DNA of 39,200 bases from Bacteriovorax sp. UBA1852 (GTDB taxonomy: Bacteria; Bdellovibrionota; Bacteriovoracia; Bacteriovoracales; Bacteriovoracaceae): positions 1-39,200 of the forward strand of contig DDIK01000190.1 in assembly GCA_002338505.1 (NCBI GenBank), written 5' to 3'. A program made the position numbers and the translations under genes. The notes under the pieces are model-generated. The model did not search any database, had not been told where the DNA came from, and saw nothing but the letters and a program-made list of their open reading frames with translations. Positions 30,654 through 38,991 of this stretch are shown here, piece after piece. The stretch's first letter is position 1, and each line of letters starts with the position of its first letter.

Positions 30654-32688
30654 GCCTAAGAAGAAATTTACCCTTAAAAATACAGATAAGAACACATTTA
30701 AAATGTGGTACGAGGTTCTAAGCCTCGGTAGGATGATCGATAATAGAGCCCCAAATTATTTAAAGCAGGCCATTGGTTGGTCATACCACGCTCCATATGC
30801 AGGTCACGATGCGATTCAGCTGGCTATTGGGCAGGCTTTTAGTCTCGGTGACGATCATCTCTTTCCATATTATAGAGATATGATGACGGCGCTTTCAGCA
30901 GGTCTAAGCGCAGAAGAAATCATTCTCAACGGAATCTCAAAAGGAACTGACCTGGCTTCAGGTGGAAGACATATGTCGAATCACTTTGCTAAGCCTGAGT
31001 GGAATATTCACAATGTTTCAAGTTGTACCGGAAATCACGTTCTTCATGCTGTTGGTGTTGCCCGTGCCATGAAGAGATATGAGCATCAGGGTGTCGCTAT
31101 TTCTTCTCAGGGAGAATCTTCAGTTTCAGAAGGTTACTGCTACGAGGCCATTAATGGTGCAAGTAATGAAAAACTTCCAGTTATTTTTGTTTTTCAAGAT
31201 AATGGTTATGGAATTTCTGTTCCAAAAGAAGACCAGACGGCCAATGAATTTGTTGCTGATAACTTTACTGGTTTTTTAAACCTTCATATTATTCACTGTG
31301 ATGGTAAAGACGTTCTTGATTCAATGAATGCTATGGCAACCGCTAGAGAAATTGCTCTTGAAAAAGGCGAGCCGGTTATTGTTCACGCAAAGTGTGTAAG
31401 AATTCACTCTCACTCTAATTCAGATAAGCACGAGCTCTATCGTGATGAAAAAGAAAGAGCCGATGCTTTAAAGCAAGATCCGCTTGAAGCTTATAAGAAG
31501 TTTCTAATAAAGAATAATCTCTTTTCTGCAAAAGAACTTGAAGAGATTGATGCTCAGAAAAAAGATGAGATGCTTGAGGCCCATAAGGCAGCGATGAAAG
31601 CACCGAATCCTGATCCAGAGTCAATTTATGACTTTGTTATTCCTGAGCCATATACTCCTTCTGCTTACCCTGATGGTGTCCATACGCAAGAGGGTGAAGA
31701 AATTAAGTTCATTGACGCTCTTAATGGAACATTAAAAGAACAATTTAGAGAAAACCCAAATACTTTTATCTGGGGCCAAGATATGGCCAATAAAGATAAA
31801 GGTGGAATTTTCAATGTCTCTAAAGGCATGCAACAAGAATTTGGAAAAGAGCGAGTTTTCAATGGTCCAATTGCCGAAGATTATATTCTTGGTACGGCCA
31901 ATGGTTTTTCTCGTTTTAGAGATGATATTAGAGTTGTTGTTGAAGGTGCAGAATTTGCAGATTACTTTTGGCCAGCTATGGAGCAATACATTGAATGTTC
32001 ACATGACTACTGGAGAAGTAACGGTGCCTTCGCTCCAAATATCTTAATCAGACTTGCTTCAGGTGGATATATTGGTGGTGGACTCTATCACTCACAAAAC
32101 CTTGAAGGTAATCTTCTTGGAATTCCTGGGGTGAGAATTGTTTGTCCTTCTTTTGCTGATGATGCTGCCGGACTTATAAGAACTGCAATGAAATCAAAGG
32201 GACCAACTCTCTTTTTAGAGCCTAAGTCTCTTTATAATGCGAAACAGGCCATGGCCCATGTTCCTGATGACTTTGAAGTTCCTTTTGGAAAAGCGAGAGT
32301 GAGAAAAGAGGGAAGTGATCTAACGATTGTTACTTATGGAAATACTGTTCATCACTGTCTTGAAGCAGCTGGGAAACTTCAAGAAGAAGGGATGTCGGTT
32401 GAAGTTCTTGATCTTCGTTCACTATCACCAATTGATGAAGACTCAATTATTGAATCAATCTCAAAAACAAATCGCTGTCTCGTTGTTCACGAAGATAAAG
32501 TCTTCGGTGGAATGGGTGGTGAGATTGTGGCGCTCATTAATGAAAAGGGATTTGAGCTTTTAGATGCACCTGTAAAGAGAGTAGGTTCGACCTTTACTCC
32601 TGTTGGATTTAATAGAATTCTTGAAAAAGCAATTCTTCCAAATACAGATAAAATTCTAAGCGCCATGAGAGATATGCTTAAGTACTAG
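30637..32688 (+). CDS. Fused alpha/beta E1 of a 2-oxoacid dehydrogenase (branched-chain type)
   Basis: One 683-residue chain contains the alpha part (about 1-345) and the beta part (about 360-683) of a thiamine-diphosphate E1. In alpha: GHDAIQLAIGQAF, HLFPYYRDMM, GGRHMSNHF, and the cofactor motif SQGESSVSEG followed by FQDNGYGIS. In beta: FIDALNGTLKEQF, FNGPIAEDYILGTANGF, EGAEFADYFWPAMEQ, GGYIGGGLYHSQNLEG and the C-terminal transketolase domain (VRKEGSDLTIVTYG, EVLDLRSLSPID). Fused E1s are usually assigned to branched-chain 2-oxoacids, which supply iso-acyl primers. E2 and E3 genes are not in the window. CGGAG precedes the ATG. Confidence 0.92.
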   Translation: MAKVIKPKKKFTLKNTDKNTFKMWYEVLSLGRMIDNRAPNYLKQAIGWSYHAPYAGHDAIQLAIGQAFSLGDDHLFPYYRDMMTALSAGLSAEEIILNGISKGTDLASGGRHMSNHFAKPEWNIHNVSSCTGNHVLHAVGVARAMKRYEHQGVAISSQGESSVSEGYCYEAINGASNEKLPVIFVFQDNGYGISVPKEDQTANEFVADNFTGFLNLHIIHCDGKDVLDSMNAMATAREIALEKGEPVIVHAKCVRIHSHSNSDKHELYRDEKERADALKQDPLEAYKKFLIKNNLFSAKELEEIDAQKKDEMLEAHKAAMKAPNPDPESIYDFVIPEPYTPSAYPDGVHTQEGEEIKFIDALNGTLKEQFRENPNTFIWGQDMANKDKGGIFNVSKGMQQEFGKERVFNGPIAEDYILGTANGFSRFRDDIRVVVEGAEFADYFWPAMEQYIECSHDYWRSNGAFAPNILIRLASGGYIGGGLYHSQNLEGNLLGIPGVRIVCPSFADDAAGLIRTAMKSKGPTLFLEPKSLYNAKQAMAHVPDDFEVPFGKARVRKEGSDLTIVTYGNTVHHCLEAAGKLQEEGMSVEVLDLRSLSPIDEDSIIESISKTNRCLVVHEDKVFGGMGGEIVALINEKGFELLDAPVKRVGSTFTPVGFNRILEKAILPNTDKILSAMRDMLKY

Positions 32689-33104
32689 TTCTCTGAGCTC
32701 CAGCCTTTTTCAATTTTTTCGAGTAACTCTTCTTTTGAAAAAGGCTTAACCAGATACTCACTGGTCTTAAGCTCTGAGGCTTTCATCATCGAATCAATAT
32801 CATTCTTTCCTGTAACCATAACAAATGGAATTTTTGAATACTTCGGTGATTTTCTAATGGCGCTCAAAAGGTTAATTCCTTCTCCATCAGGGAGACCCCA
32901 GTCACTTAAAATATAATCAATCTCTAAAGAATCAAGATTCTTGATGGCCTCTTTCATATTACTTGCTTCATATACTTCACCAGTAAAGCCAGTACTACTT
33001 AGCATCTCACTGATGAGTTCACTTAAGAGGGTGTTGTCTTCAATAATGAGAAAGTTCAGATTCTTTTTTATTTCAGTTTCATTAATAATTATATAGTCAC
33101 TCAT
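32685..33104 (-). CDS. CheY-like response-regulator receiver domain
   Basis: This stand-alone receiver of about 139 residues has FLIIEDN (acidic pair), DYILSDWGLPDG (phospho-acceptor Asp in SDW), MVTGK (Thr/Lys) and LVKPFSKEELL (conserved Lys). No output domain is present. Two adjacent ATGs (33107, 33104) exist; GAGG at 33110-33113 is 5 bases from 33104 and only 2 from 33107, so 33104 is preferred. It starts within about 10 bases of the CHASE2 cyclase stop and is the last gene of that operon. Its 3' end overlaps the converging E1 gene by 4 bases. The cognate histidine kinase is not visible. Confidence 0.92.
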   Translation of the reverse strand: MSDYIIINETEIKKNLNFLIIEDNTLLSELISEMLSSTGFTGEVYEASNMKEAIKNLDSLEIDYILSDWGLPDGEGINLLSAIRKSPKYSKIPFVMVTGKNDIDSMMKASELKTSEYLVKPFSKEELLEKIEKGWSSEN

Positions 33105-33114
33105 CATTACCTCA

Positions 33115-35577
33115 TTACTTATTTGTTAGTGTAAATACGCCGTCCCAGTCTTTGCTTGGAGGGGCTTCTTTATAGTTTTTGCATCTTTCAAGATATATTT
33201 CTGAAGGGTTAGTCTTCTTGTCTTTTAGTCCAGGATATCTTCTCCACTCTAACGTGAGGGTATGTTCAAATATCTCTATGGCCTCGTCCCACTTTTGTGA
33301 CTTATATAATTCAATGCCTTCTTTAAACTTCGTTGCGAGCTCTTTTAAGTAGTCGGGAGATGTCGCGTGGACTCCAAGCAGATCAAATGTTGTGACGGGA
33401 ACAGACTTCCCAACAACTCTAATAGTGTCAAGTTCACGCCAAATGAATTCATCTCCAGCAATTTCAACTGTTGCCTTTGAGACTTGAGTGAATATTCCAT
33501 ATTGCTTCGCGGACTCTTCAAGTCTTGCCGCCAAGTTTACTGAGTCTCCCATCATTGTGTAATTCATACGAGATGCAGAGCCCATATTTCCTGTGACAAT
33601 CTCACCAGAGTTTATCCCAACTCTCATTCGCATTTGATGAACAATGAGAGGCCATTTATCTCCTTCACTTGTCCATTTCTCACGCAGCTCTATCAACTTT
33701 TCTTGCATTCTGTGAGCGACGATACATGCTCTTCTTGCATGATCTTCAAGAGGCATAGGTGCACCAAAGAAAGCGATAATGGCATCACCTTCATATTTAT
33801 CAAGTGTCCCTTTTTCTTCTAATAAAATATCAGTCATGGCAGTGAGGTATTCATTAAGAAGCTCTACAAGTTGAGTGGCGGATAGCTTCTCAGAGAAAGT
33901 TGAAAAGCTTTGAATATCAGTGAAGAATGCCGTTCTAATTCCAGAATCACCACCTAGCTTCGGAGGCTCCCCAGTGCCATACATTTCATCGATAAGTTCT
34001 GGTGAAATATATGAGCCAAAAGCACTTTTTAGAAATGCTTTGTCTTTGTTGGCAAGATAGAAGTGTAAGAAGGTATTCCATGAATAACAGCCGATGATAG
34101 AGAAGAAACAGAAAAAGAGTTTTATCTCATAGCCTTGTGAAATTAACATATAGGTATCAACATAGTAGACACCGCCAATAATTAATAGAACACTTGCTAG
34201 GTCAACAATAGGATTACCTTTTAATTGGATCAGAAGTAGGGTGATTGATGTTATAATTAATATTGCCCATGAGATCTTAATCGACTCCTCAGGGTTTTTT
34301 AGAAACGCACCATCTTTTAAGTTCTTAAAGAAGTTCATGTGAAAGTAAACTCCAGGCAGTTGGGGGTCCACTGGTGTATGCCTAATATCGTGTGCTCCAA
34401 AAGCAGTAGCACCGACAAAGACAACGGCGTCTTTAAAGGTCGACTTCATCCATTGATCATTTTTATCTGCAGATACGATGTCATAAATAGAGACTCTAGG
34501 AAAGCTTCCCATTCCACCAAACCATCTAATTTTAGATTCTCCAATGAGATTTGTATGAATAGTTCCACTCTTCGTTTTTACTTTTGGAAAACTAGGATTA
34601 GAAAGATCAATCGTTGTTGAGTTTTCCATGATCTGCTCAAGTCCCATGTCAATTTCTTCTTCAAGGTCCAATGTGAGTTCTTCTTCTAGGTCATCATCTT
34701 CTTCTGGTAATTCAGCGATAATTTCACCGGTAAAGTTTTGATATGTTACAAGACTAAATGAAGGGACAAATAATTCGCCATATATATTTGAAAAGAGTTT
34801 ATAGTGTCTCATAATTCCATCAGAGTCTGGCTTTGCTTCAATAAAGCCTAGAGCGGGATCAAATTCTAGTAGTGTTTCAATTGGGTAGACTGAATCTGAT
34901 ATTTCATCAACTTTCATATTTGAACTTGAGATTTGAGAGGCTGAAAGGGCAAAGAAGTTTAAGAGCTCAGGAGGTTCCTCAAATGATTTCGTTCCCTCAA
35001 CGTGAAGATTGTAGGGAAGTACAACTCGATTACCAGGTATCTTATGAAACCGCTTTATTGACTGATTAAGGTATTCATCGGGATTTTCTCCATTACAAAC
35101 GAGAGAGTCTTCTCCAAAGAAAACATCAAACGCAACAATCTTTGCTCCAAAACTTCCAAGCTTATCAATAAGCTTTCCCCAGTTTTGTCTTGGGATAGGC
35201 CAACTACCGAAGCCTTTAATTGAGTAGTCATCAATTTCCGCTAAAATAATTTTTGAATCAAATCTGGCTTTATTCATAGGCCTGAAGTTGAGTTGATCAA
35301 CGAGATCTTCACGCTCTTGTGGCGCCAGTGCAAAGATATCATCTTTTCTTTTCTCTGTTAGTGGTCGATAGTATTTATCAACAGTTTCAAGATCAGACTT
35401 TGAGCTTAAGTTTTGAACTAATCTGAAGTCAAAAAATCTTTCTTCAAAATATACTGTATAGCCGAAGTACTTCTTAAAGCTTCCGAGTGTGTCTCTTTGA
35501 GAGAAAGACATAAACATACTTAGGGCCGAGAAACATAGTATGACAAAGATTCCAAAATATTTTATAAAACGTTGCAA
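33115..35577 (-). CDS. CHASE2-domain class III adenylate cyclase
   Basis: The 820-residue inner-membrane protein has one N-terminal helix (about 8-25) and a periplasmic CHASE2 sensor (about 40-425; ILAEIDDYSIKGFGSWPIPR, VAFDVFFGED, VVFVGATAFGAHDIRHTP). The CHASE2 carries an unusual Asp/Glu-rich insert at 291-317. Three more helices (about 433-505) lead to the cyclase domain (about 545-735). Catalytic residues are intact: Asp554 (FFTDIQSF), Lys594 (LDKYEGD), Asp598, Thr674 (NYTMMGD), Asn681 and Arg685. Lys plus Thr indicate ATP as substrate. A TPR-like tail ends the protein. It lies in an operon between a TPR/beta-barrel protein and a receiver. Confidence 0.95.
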   Translation of the reverse strand: MQRFIKYFGIFVILCFSALSMFMSFSQRDTLGSFKKYFGYTVYFEERFFDFRLVQNLSSKSDLETVDKYYRPLTEKRKDDIFALAPQEREDLVDQLNFRPMNKARFDSKIILAEIDDYSIKGFGSWPIPRQNWGKLIDKLGSFGAKIVAFDVFFGEDSLVCNGENPDEYLNQSIKRFHKIPGNRVVLPYNLHVEGTKSFEEPPELLNFFALSASQISSSNMKVDEISDSVYPIETLLEFDPALGFIEAKPDSDGIMRHYKLFSNIYGELFVPSFSLVTYQNFTGEIIAELPEEDDDLEEELTLDLEEEIDMGLEQIMENSTTIDLSNPSFPKVKTKSGTIHTNLIGESKIRWFGGMGSFPRVSIYDIVSADKNDQWMKSTFKDAVVFVGATAFGAHDIRHTPVDPQLPGVYFHMNFFKNLKDGAFLKNPEESIKISWAILIITSITLLLIQLKGNPIVDLASVLLIIGGVYYVDTYMLISQGYEIKLFFCFFSIIGCYSWNTFLHFYLANKDKAFLKSAFGSYISPELIDEMYGTGEPPKLGGDSGIRTAFFTDIQSFSTFSEKLSATQLVELLNEYLTAMTDILLEEKGTLDKYEGDAIIAFFGAPMPLEDHARRACIVAHRMQEKLIELREKWTSEGDKWPLIVHQMRMRVGINSGEIVTGNMGSASRMNYTMMGDSVNLAARLEESAKQYGIFTQVSKATVEIAGDEFIWRELDTIRVVGKSVPVTTFDLLGVHATSPDYLKELATKFKEGIELYKSQKWDEAIEIFEHTLTLEWRRYPGLKDKKTNPSEIYLERCKNYKEAPPSKDWDGVFTLTNK

Positions 35578-35599
35578 AGACTATGTCCTTTGTTTGAAA

Positions 35600-37186
35600 T
35601 TAGTAACTATAGCTGAGCTCTAGTGTGGTGACATGCGAGGTATAATTGCTCGACTCTTGATTTGAAGAGTTCTTTGAATATATATATTCTACATCTAATG
35701 CAAGTCTCTTTGAAACATCTCTAGTTAACTTAAAGGAAGGGGATAAGTTTTTCTCTGTTCCTTTACTTGTTTTCGTACTTTGATTTTGATAGGAAATCCA
35801 CGTGTGAGACAGTGCCATATTTAGTGTTGTTTTTGGTAGAAATGATGGCCATATAAAATCAGATCGGAGAAGAAGTGTGTTAGTATCGTTATCATCAGAA
35901 GTATCATATCTCGTCATATCGTAGTTTAACAGAAATAAGAAAACCTTTCCTTTTCTTATGTAGAGCTGATCCATTGCAATTGTATTTGCTTTATTATCAA
36001 GTGACGGTGAATATGATGTGAAAATCTTTCGTTTAACTTTCAAAGTCGTCTTTCCAAATTTAAAATATTTAAACTTATTTCCAAGTTCAAATGTTAAAGT
36101 TCTATTGTTAAAAATGGACTCTTTCTTTGCTTCTCTATCTTCAGCATTATAATCGTAATCAATATTTAAGTAGAGTGTGGCTGGTTCTCCGAAGTGTTTA
36201 TGAGCTAGTGAGAAGTCAAGATATGGAGTGATTTCATAGCCATCACTACTGTATACAGAACTATCATCTCTTTCTGTGTGTACCGTCTTTGTTAGTTTAA
36301 GACCTGGCTTAAACGTATACTTTCTTTTAAGAATAAATGAATAATTTGTATCAATTTCACTTTCAACAACAAAGGTATCTGATTTTGATTGAATATTTCC
36401 TGGAAGATCATCTGTAAGAGTAAAATTATTATTATATTCAAATGCTTGCGAGAAGAATAAGTCAAATCTCTTTTTTGGAAGCTTTTTTCCTGAGACATAT
36501 TTATTAGGATTAAGTCCAAATTCATCTTGAACAGCAATGATCCTTTTTAATATATCAGCAGCTGTTGTACCTTTTTTATTAATCTCTAAAGCATCTTTAA
36601 ATTGAGGGAGTACAAATGAACTTACTTTTTCTTTCGTTGCTGGTACTAATCTCGCCATACTTAAAAGCGTCTCAGCTAATTGAAAACGTGCAATCTGTCT
36701 CATATCCTTGCTTACACTATTGTCGGAAATGACCTTTTCAAAGAAGCTCTTTGCCATTTTGTGATCATCGAGCAATTGGGCAATGTGAGCAATATAATAG
36801 TTTGATTGCGCAACTTTAAAGCCGTTATCAGCTGATGCGGAAAATGCTTTTTGTGACTTCTTGAGATCATTCATTGCGTAGAGAGATTGGCCGAGTTCAT
36901 AATAGAGGTCGGCTTCCTTATTTTTAGCCTTCAGGGCCAAGCTAAACTTCTTTATTGCTTCTTCATAGTTTTGGAGTCTTGCGTTTGCAACACCTAAGAA
37001 ATAGTATTTCGTTTTTAAAAAGTTTTTGTCTCGACTTGTTTCACTTTCAAGATGAGAAATCATTAACTCATAATTTCCATCTTCTAGAGCGTCAAAGGAT
37101 TTTTTTAAGGAAGACTTATAGGCTATTGAATTTAAGTTAAATATTAAAATTAAAAAGAAGTAAAAAGTATTTCTATAAAAACTCAT
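35600..37186 (-). CDS. TPR protein with C-terminal outer-membrane beta-barrel
   Basis: The 528-residue product has a hydrophobic signal (MSFYRNTFYFFLILIFNLNSIA) and TPR repeats over about residues 25-190 (LKTKYYFLGVANARLQNYEEAIKKFSLAL, ADLYYELGQSLYAMNDLKKSQKAF). The C-terminal region, about 240-528, consists of alternating aromatic strands and ends in YSY, a typical barrel terminus. This resembles the surface-exposed TPR plus barrel layout of SLAM-type or polysaccharide-export proteins, without clear identity to either. A leader hairpin lies just upstream (37207-37223). It sits 22 bases before the CHASE2 cyclase gene. A role in moving or sensing something at the outer membrane is a guess. Confidence 0.82.
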   Translation of the reverse strand: MSFYRNTFYFFLILIFNLNSIAYKSSLKKSFDALEDGNYELMISHLESETSRDKNFLKTKYYFLGVANARLQNYEEAIKKFSLALKAKNKEADLYYELGQSLYAMNDLKKSQKAFSASADNGFKVAQSNYYIAHIAQLLDDHKMAKSFFEKVISDNSVSKDMRQIARFQLAETLLSMARLVPATKEKVSSFVLPQFKDALEINKKGTTAADILKRIIAVQDEFGLNPNKYVSGKKLPKKRFDLFFSQAFEYNNNFTLTDDLPGNIQSKSDTFVVESEIDTNYSFILKRKYTFKPGLKLTKTVHTERDDSSVYSSDGYEITPYLDFSLAHKHFGEPATLYLNIDYDYNAEDREAKKESIFNNRTLTFELGNKFKYFKFGKTTLKVKRKIFTSYSPSLDNKANTIAMDQLYIRKGKVFLFLLNYDMTRYDTSDDNDTNTLLLRSDFIWPSFLPKTTLNMALSHTWISYQNQSTKTSKGTEKNLSPSFKLTRDVSKRLALDVEYIYSKNSSNQESSNYTSHVTTLELSYSY

Positions 37187-37206
37187 ATCTCATCCATGAA
37201 GAAAGT

Positions 37207-37223
37207 CTCTACTTCGTGTAGAG
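37207..37223 (-). promoter_or_regulatory. Stem-loop in the leader of the TPR/barrel gene
   Basis: CTCTAC and GTAGAG form a 6-base stem with a 5-base loop, 20 bases upstream of the ATG and just before GGATGAG. It may modulate access to the start. Confidence 0.4.
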
Positions 37224-37261
37224 CTAATATATTGCTATGCTAGTATTTTAAATCATTTAAG

Positions 37262-37320
37262 AGGTTTTTTGCAAAAGAAACTTCTTTCGAAGAAGATTCC
37301 TGACAAAAAACCTTTTTTCT
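37262..37320. terminator. Nested hairpins downstream of the FecR gene
   Basis: Inner hairpin: CTTCTT-TCG-AAGAAG (37281-37295); on the minus strand it is followed by TTTCTTTT, so it can end the FecR transcript. Outer arms AGGTTTTTTG (37262-37271) and CAAAAAACCT (37304-37313) enclose it; on the plus strand these run into TTTTT. No plus-strand gene is known upstream. Confidence 0.5.
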
Positions 37321-37328
37321 GAAGAGGT

Positions 37329-38837
37329 TTATTGTACTCGTATGTTTATTTTTACTCTTGTTCTGTCTCCGGTTTTATCTAGAAACTCTTCTGTATTATC
37401 TTCAACATCTTCTACGGCATTTGAAGTCGCTCTCTCTGCGATATCATCAAGCTCTTCTTGGGTCATATCAAAACCTTGGTTTTCACCAAATGTTCCGTCT
37501 GGTCCCATCTGAGGATTGAACTTATTTGGGTCAAAGTTAAAAGAACTTGGGTCCATATTGACGTCAAACTCTCGATTCTTGAATGTATTGTTTACCATGT
37601 CTTTCTTTATCATATCCATCGCATTCATATCTGTAGCTACCTGTGTATTGGCCGTTTGATTATTTTCAACGATATTGTCATCAACGCTAGCTGGACCTCT
37701 TGACTCGACTGGATTGCTGTTTTTAAAGCTATCTTTTTGAACAAAACTCCCATCAGGATTGACGTCAAAGAACTCGTTCTTATACTCACCAGTGCTTTTG
37801 TCAAAATTACCCATCATTTCTGGCATAATTACTTCATTCGTTATGGGATCTATCGCAGCGTTTTTTGGTGGTGGAATATATAAACCATTGGCCGTATCAA
37901 CAAATCCTCCTGAACTCATTGAAGGGGAGTTTGAGAAATTCTCATTTTGGTCTAATGACTCTTGTTTCTTTATTCTCTTTTGTTCGTTGTGCTTCTTAGT
38001 CATTGCAGTTGCCATGCCTTTGTCGACATTGGCCACCTGATTAATCAGTTCATCCTTGCTGGCCCCAGCAAATTCACTTCCTTTAACACCTGGTGGAAGT
38101 ATTGAGCGAGTCGCCATGGTTTTCTTCTTTGTTGATGAATTATTATTAACTACTTCTGAGTCTTTTGATCCATCATTTTTCTCAAGTGACTCGAGTTGTT
38201 TGGAGTTAATTTTAACTGGTGCAAGTGGCTTTGTGTTTACTTTTGGTAGAACCCCCGAAAATTGTCCTTTCGTAACAGCGACAGCAGTTGGAGCAGACAC
38301 AACATCTTCTAGTATGCTTTGACTGAATGACCGTGCTATTTCTCGACTTATTGAGTTTATTAAAACTCTTCCTTCAAATGTAATGAGTGATGTATTTTCA
38401 TTGATAGGGTTATAATTAACTTGAAAGTCAGTTCCTCTGACTCCCATGGCAGCGGTTTTTGTTTTAATGAAGAGTTTTGACTTTTCTCTTTTTTTCATTT
38501 CTAGGTAATTCTTTGTGACCTTTGAACGAAGTTGACCCTTCATAAGGCTAATAATTCCTGCATCATTTTTTGGAAACTTTGAAATTTTCATTTTGGATGT
38601 TGGTCCTAAGCTCATCTTCGACTTATCGATGAAGAGTAATTTTACAAAACTTCTCTTTTTCGTCAGAATCGTCGCACCTTCTTTGACCCATTGATTTTTC
38701 TTAATGCGTTTTTTTGTATCAACATTATAAACCTTGCCTCTCACTTGGATTACTTTTGCAACTCCTTTAGACTTTGCAAACGTAACAGCGCTCAATAAGA
38801 AGGTCATAATTACAAATAATGTTTTAATGGGTTTCAT
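37329..38837 (-). CDS. FecR-domain periplasmic protein
   Basis: The 502-residue protein has a signal peptide (MKPIKTLFVIMTFLLSAVTFA). A FecR domain spans about residues 25-165: KVIQVRGKVY, VKEGATILTKKRSFVKLLFID, ISLMKGQLRSKV, IKTKTAAMGVRGTDFQV and TLITFEGRVLI-like strands (here SLITFEGRVLI). The long remainder is Asn/Lys/Asp-rich and low complexity, with a YIPPPKNAAIDPITNEV segment. This is not the anti-sigma arrangement of ferric-citrate FecR: there is no membrane anchor and no sigma-factor gene. FecR-domain proteins of this kind occur in operons with CHASE2 cyclases, as here, suggesting a shared envelope-sensing role. It is the first gene of the operon. Confidence 0.92.
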   Translation of the reverse strand: MKPIKTLFVIMTFLLSAVTFAKSKGVAKVIQVRGKVYNVDTKKRIKKNQWVKEGATILTKKRSFVKLLFIDKSKMSLGPTSKMKISKFPKNDAGIISLMKGQLRSKVTKNYLEMKKREKSKLFIKTKTAAMGVRGTDFQVNYNPINENTSLITFEGRVLINSISREIARSFSQSILEDVVSAPTAVAVTKGQFSGVLPKVNTKPLAPVKINSKQLESLEKNDGSKDSEVVNNNSSTKKKTMATRSILPPGVKGSEFAGASKDELINQVANVDKGMATAMTKKHNEQKRIKKQESLDQNENFSNSPSMSSGGFVDTANGLYIPPPKNAAIDPITNEVIMPEMMGNFDKSTGEYKNEFFDVNPDGSFVQKDSFKNSNPVESRGPASVDDNIVENNQTANTQVATDMNAMDMIKKDMVNNTFKNREFDVNMDPSSFNFDPNKFNPQMGPDGTFGENQGFDMTQEELDDIAERATSNAVEDVEDNTEEFLDKTGDRTRVKINIRVQ

Positions 38838-38917
38838 AGATTACCTCGTCAACGATTCATACGTATCCTTAACGGTAATTATACGCCTTAACTTAAAGAC
38901 TTATATAAATAGTCGGG

Positions 38918-38953
38918 ATTACTGATGCTTAAGTTTATGCCGATCTCAGTAAT
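38918..38953. repeat. Inverted repeat upstream of the FecR operon
   Basis: ATTACTGA (38918-38925) and TCAGTAAT (38946-38953) are perfect 8-base arms 20 bases apart, 81-116 bases upstream of the FecR start. It could be a regulator site or a hairpin at the 3' end of the ArsC-family gene. No U tract is present. Confidence 0.45.
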
Positions 38954-38991
38954 GACCAAAATTTGAGGAAATAATCTCTAAGTTATCAAAA

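Noticed and set aside
37329..38837. Iron-citrate anti-sigma factor FecR
   Set aside because: The protein has a signal peptide, no cytoplasmic anti-sigma segment or membrane anchor, and no ECF sigma gene beside it; only the FecR domain is shared.
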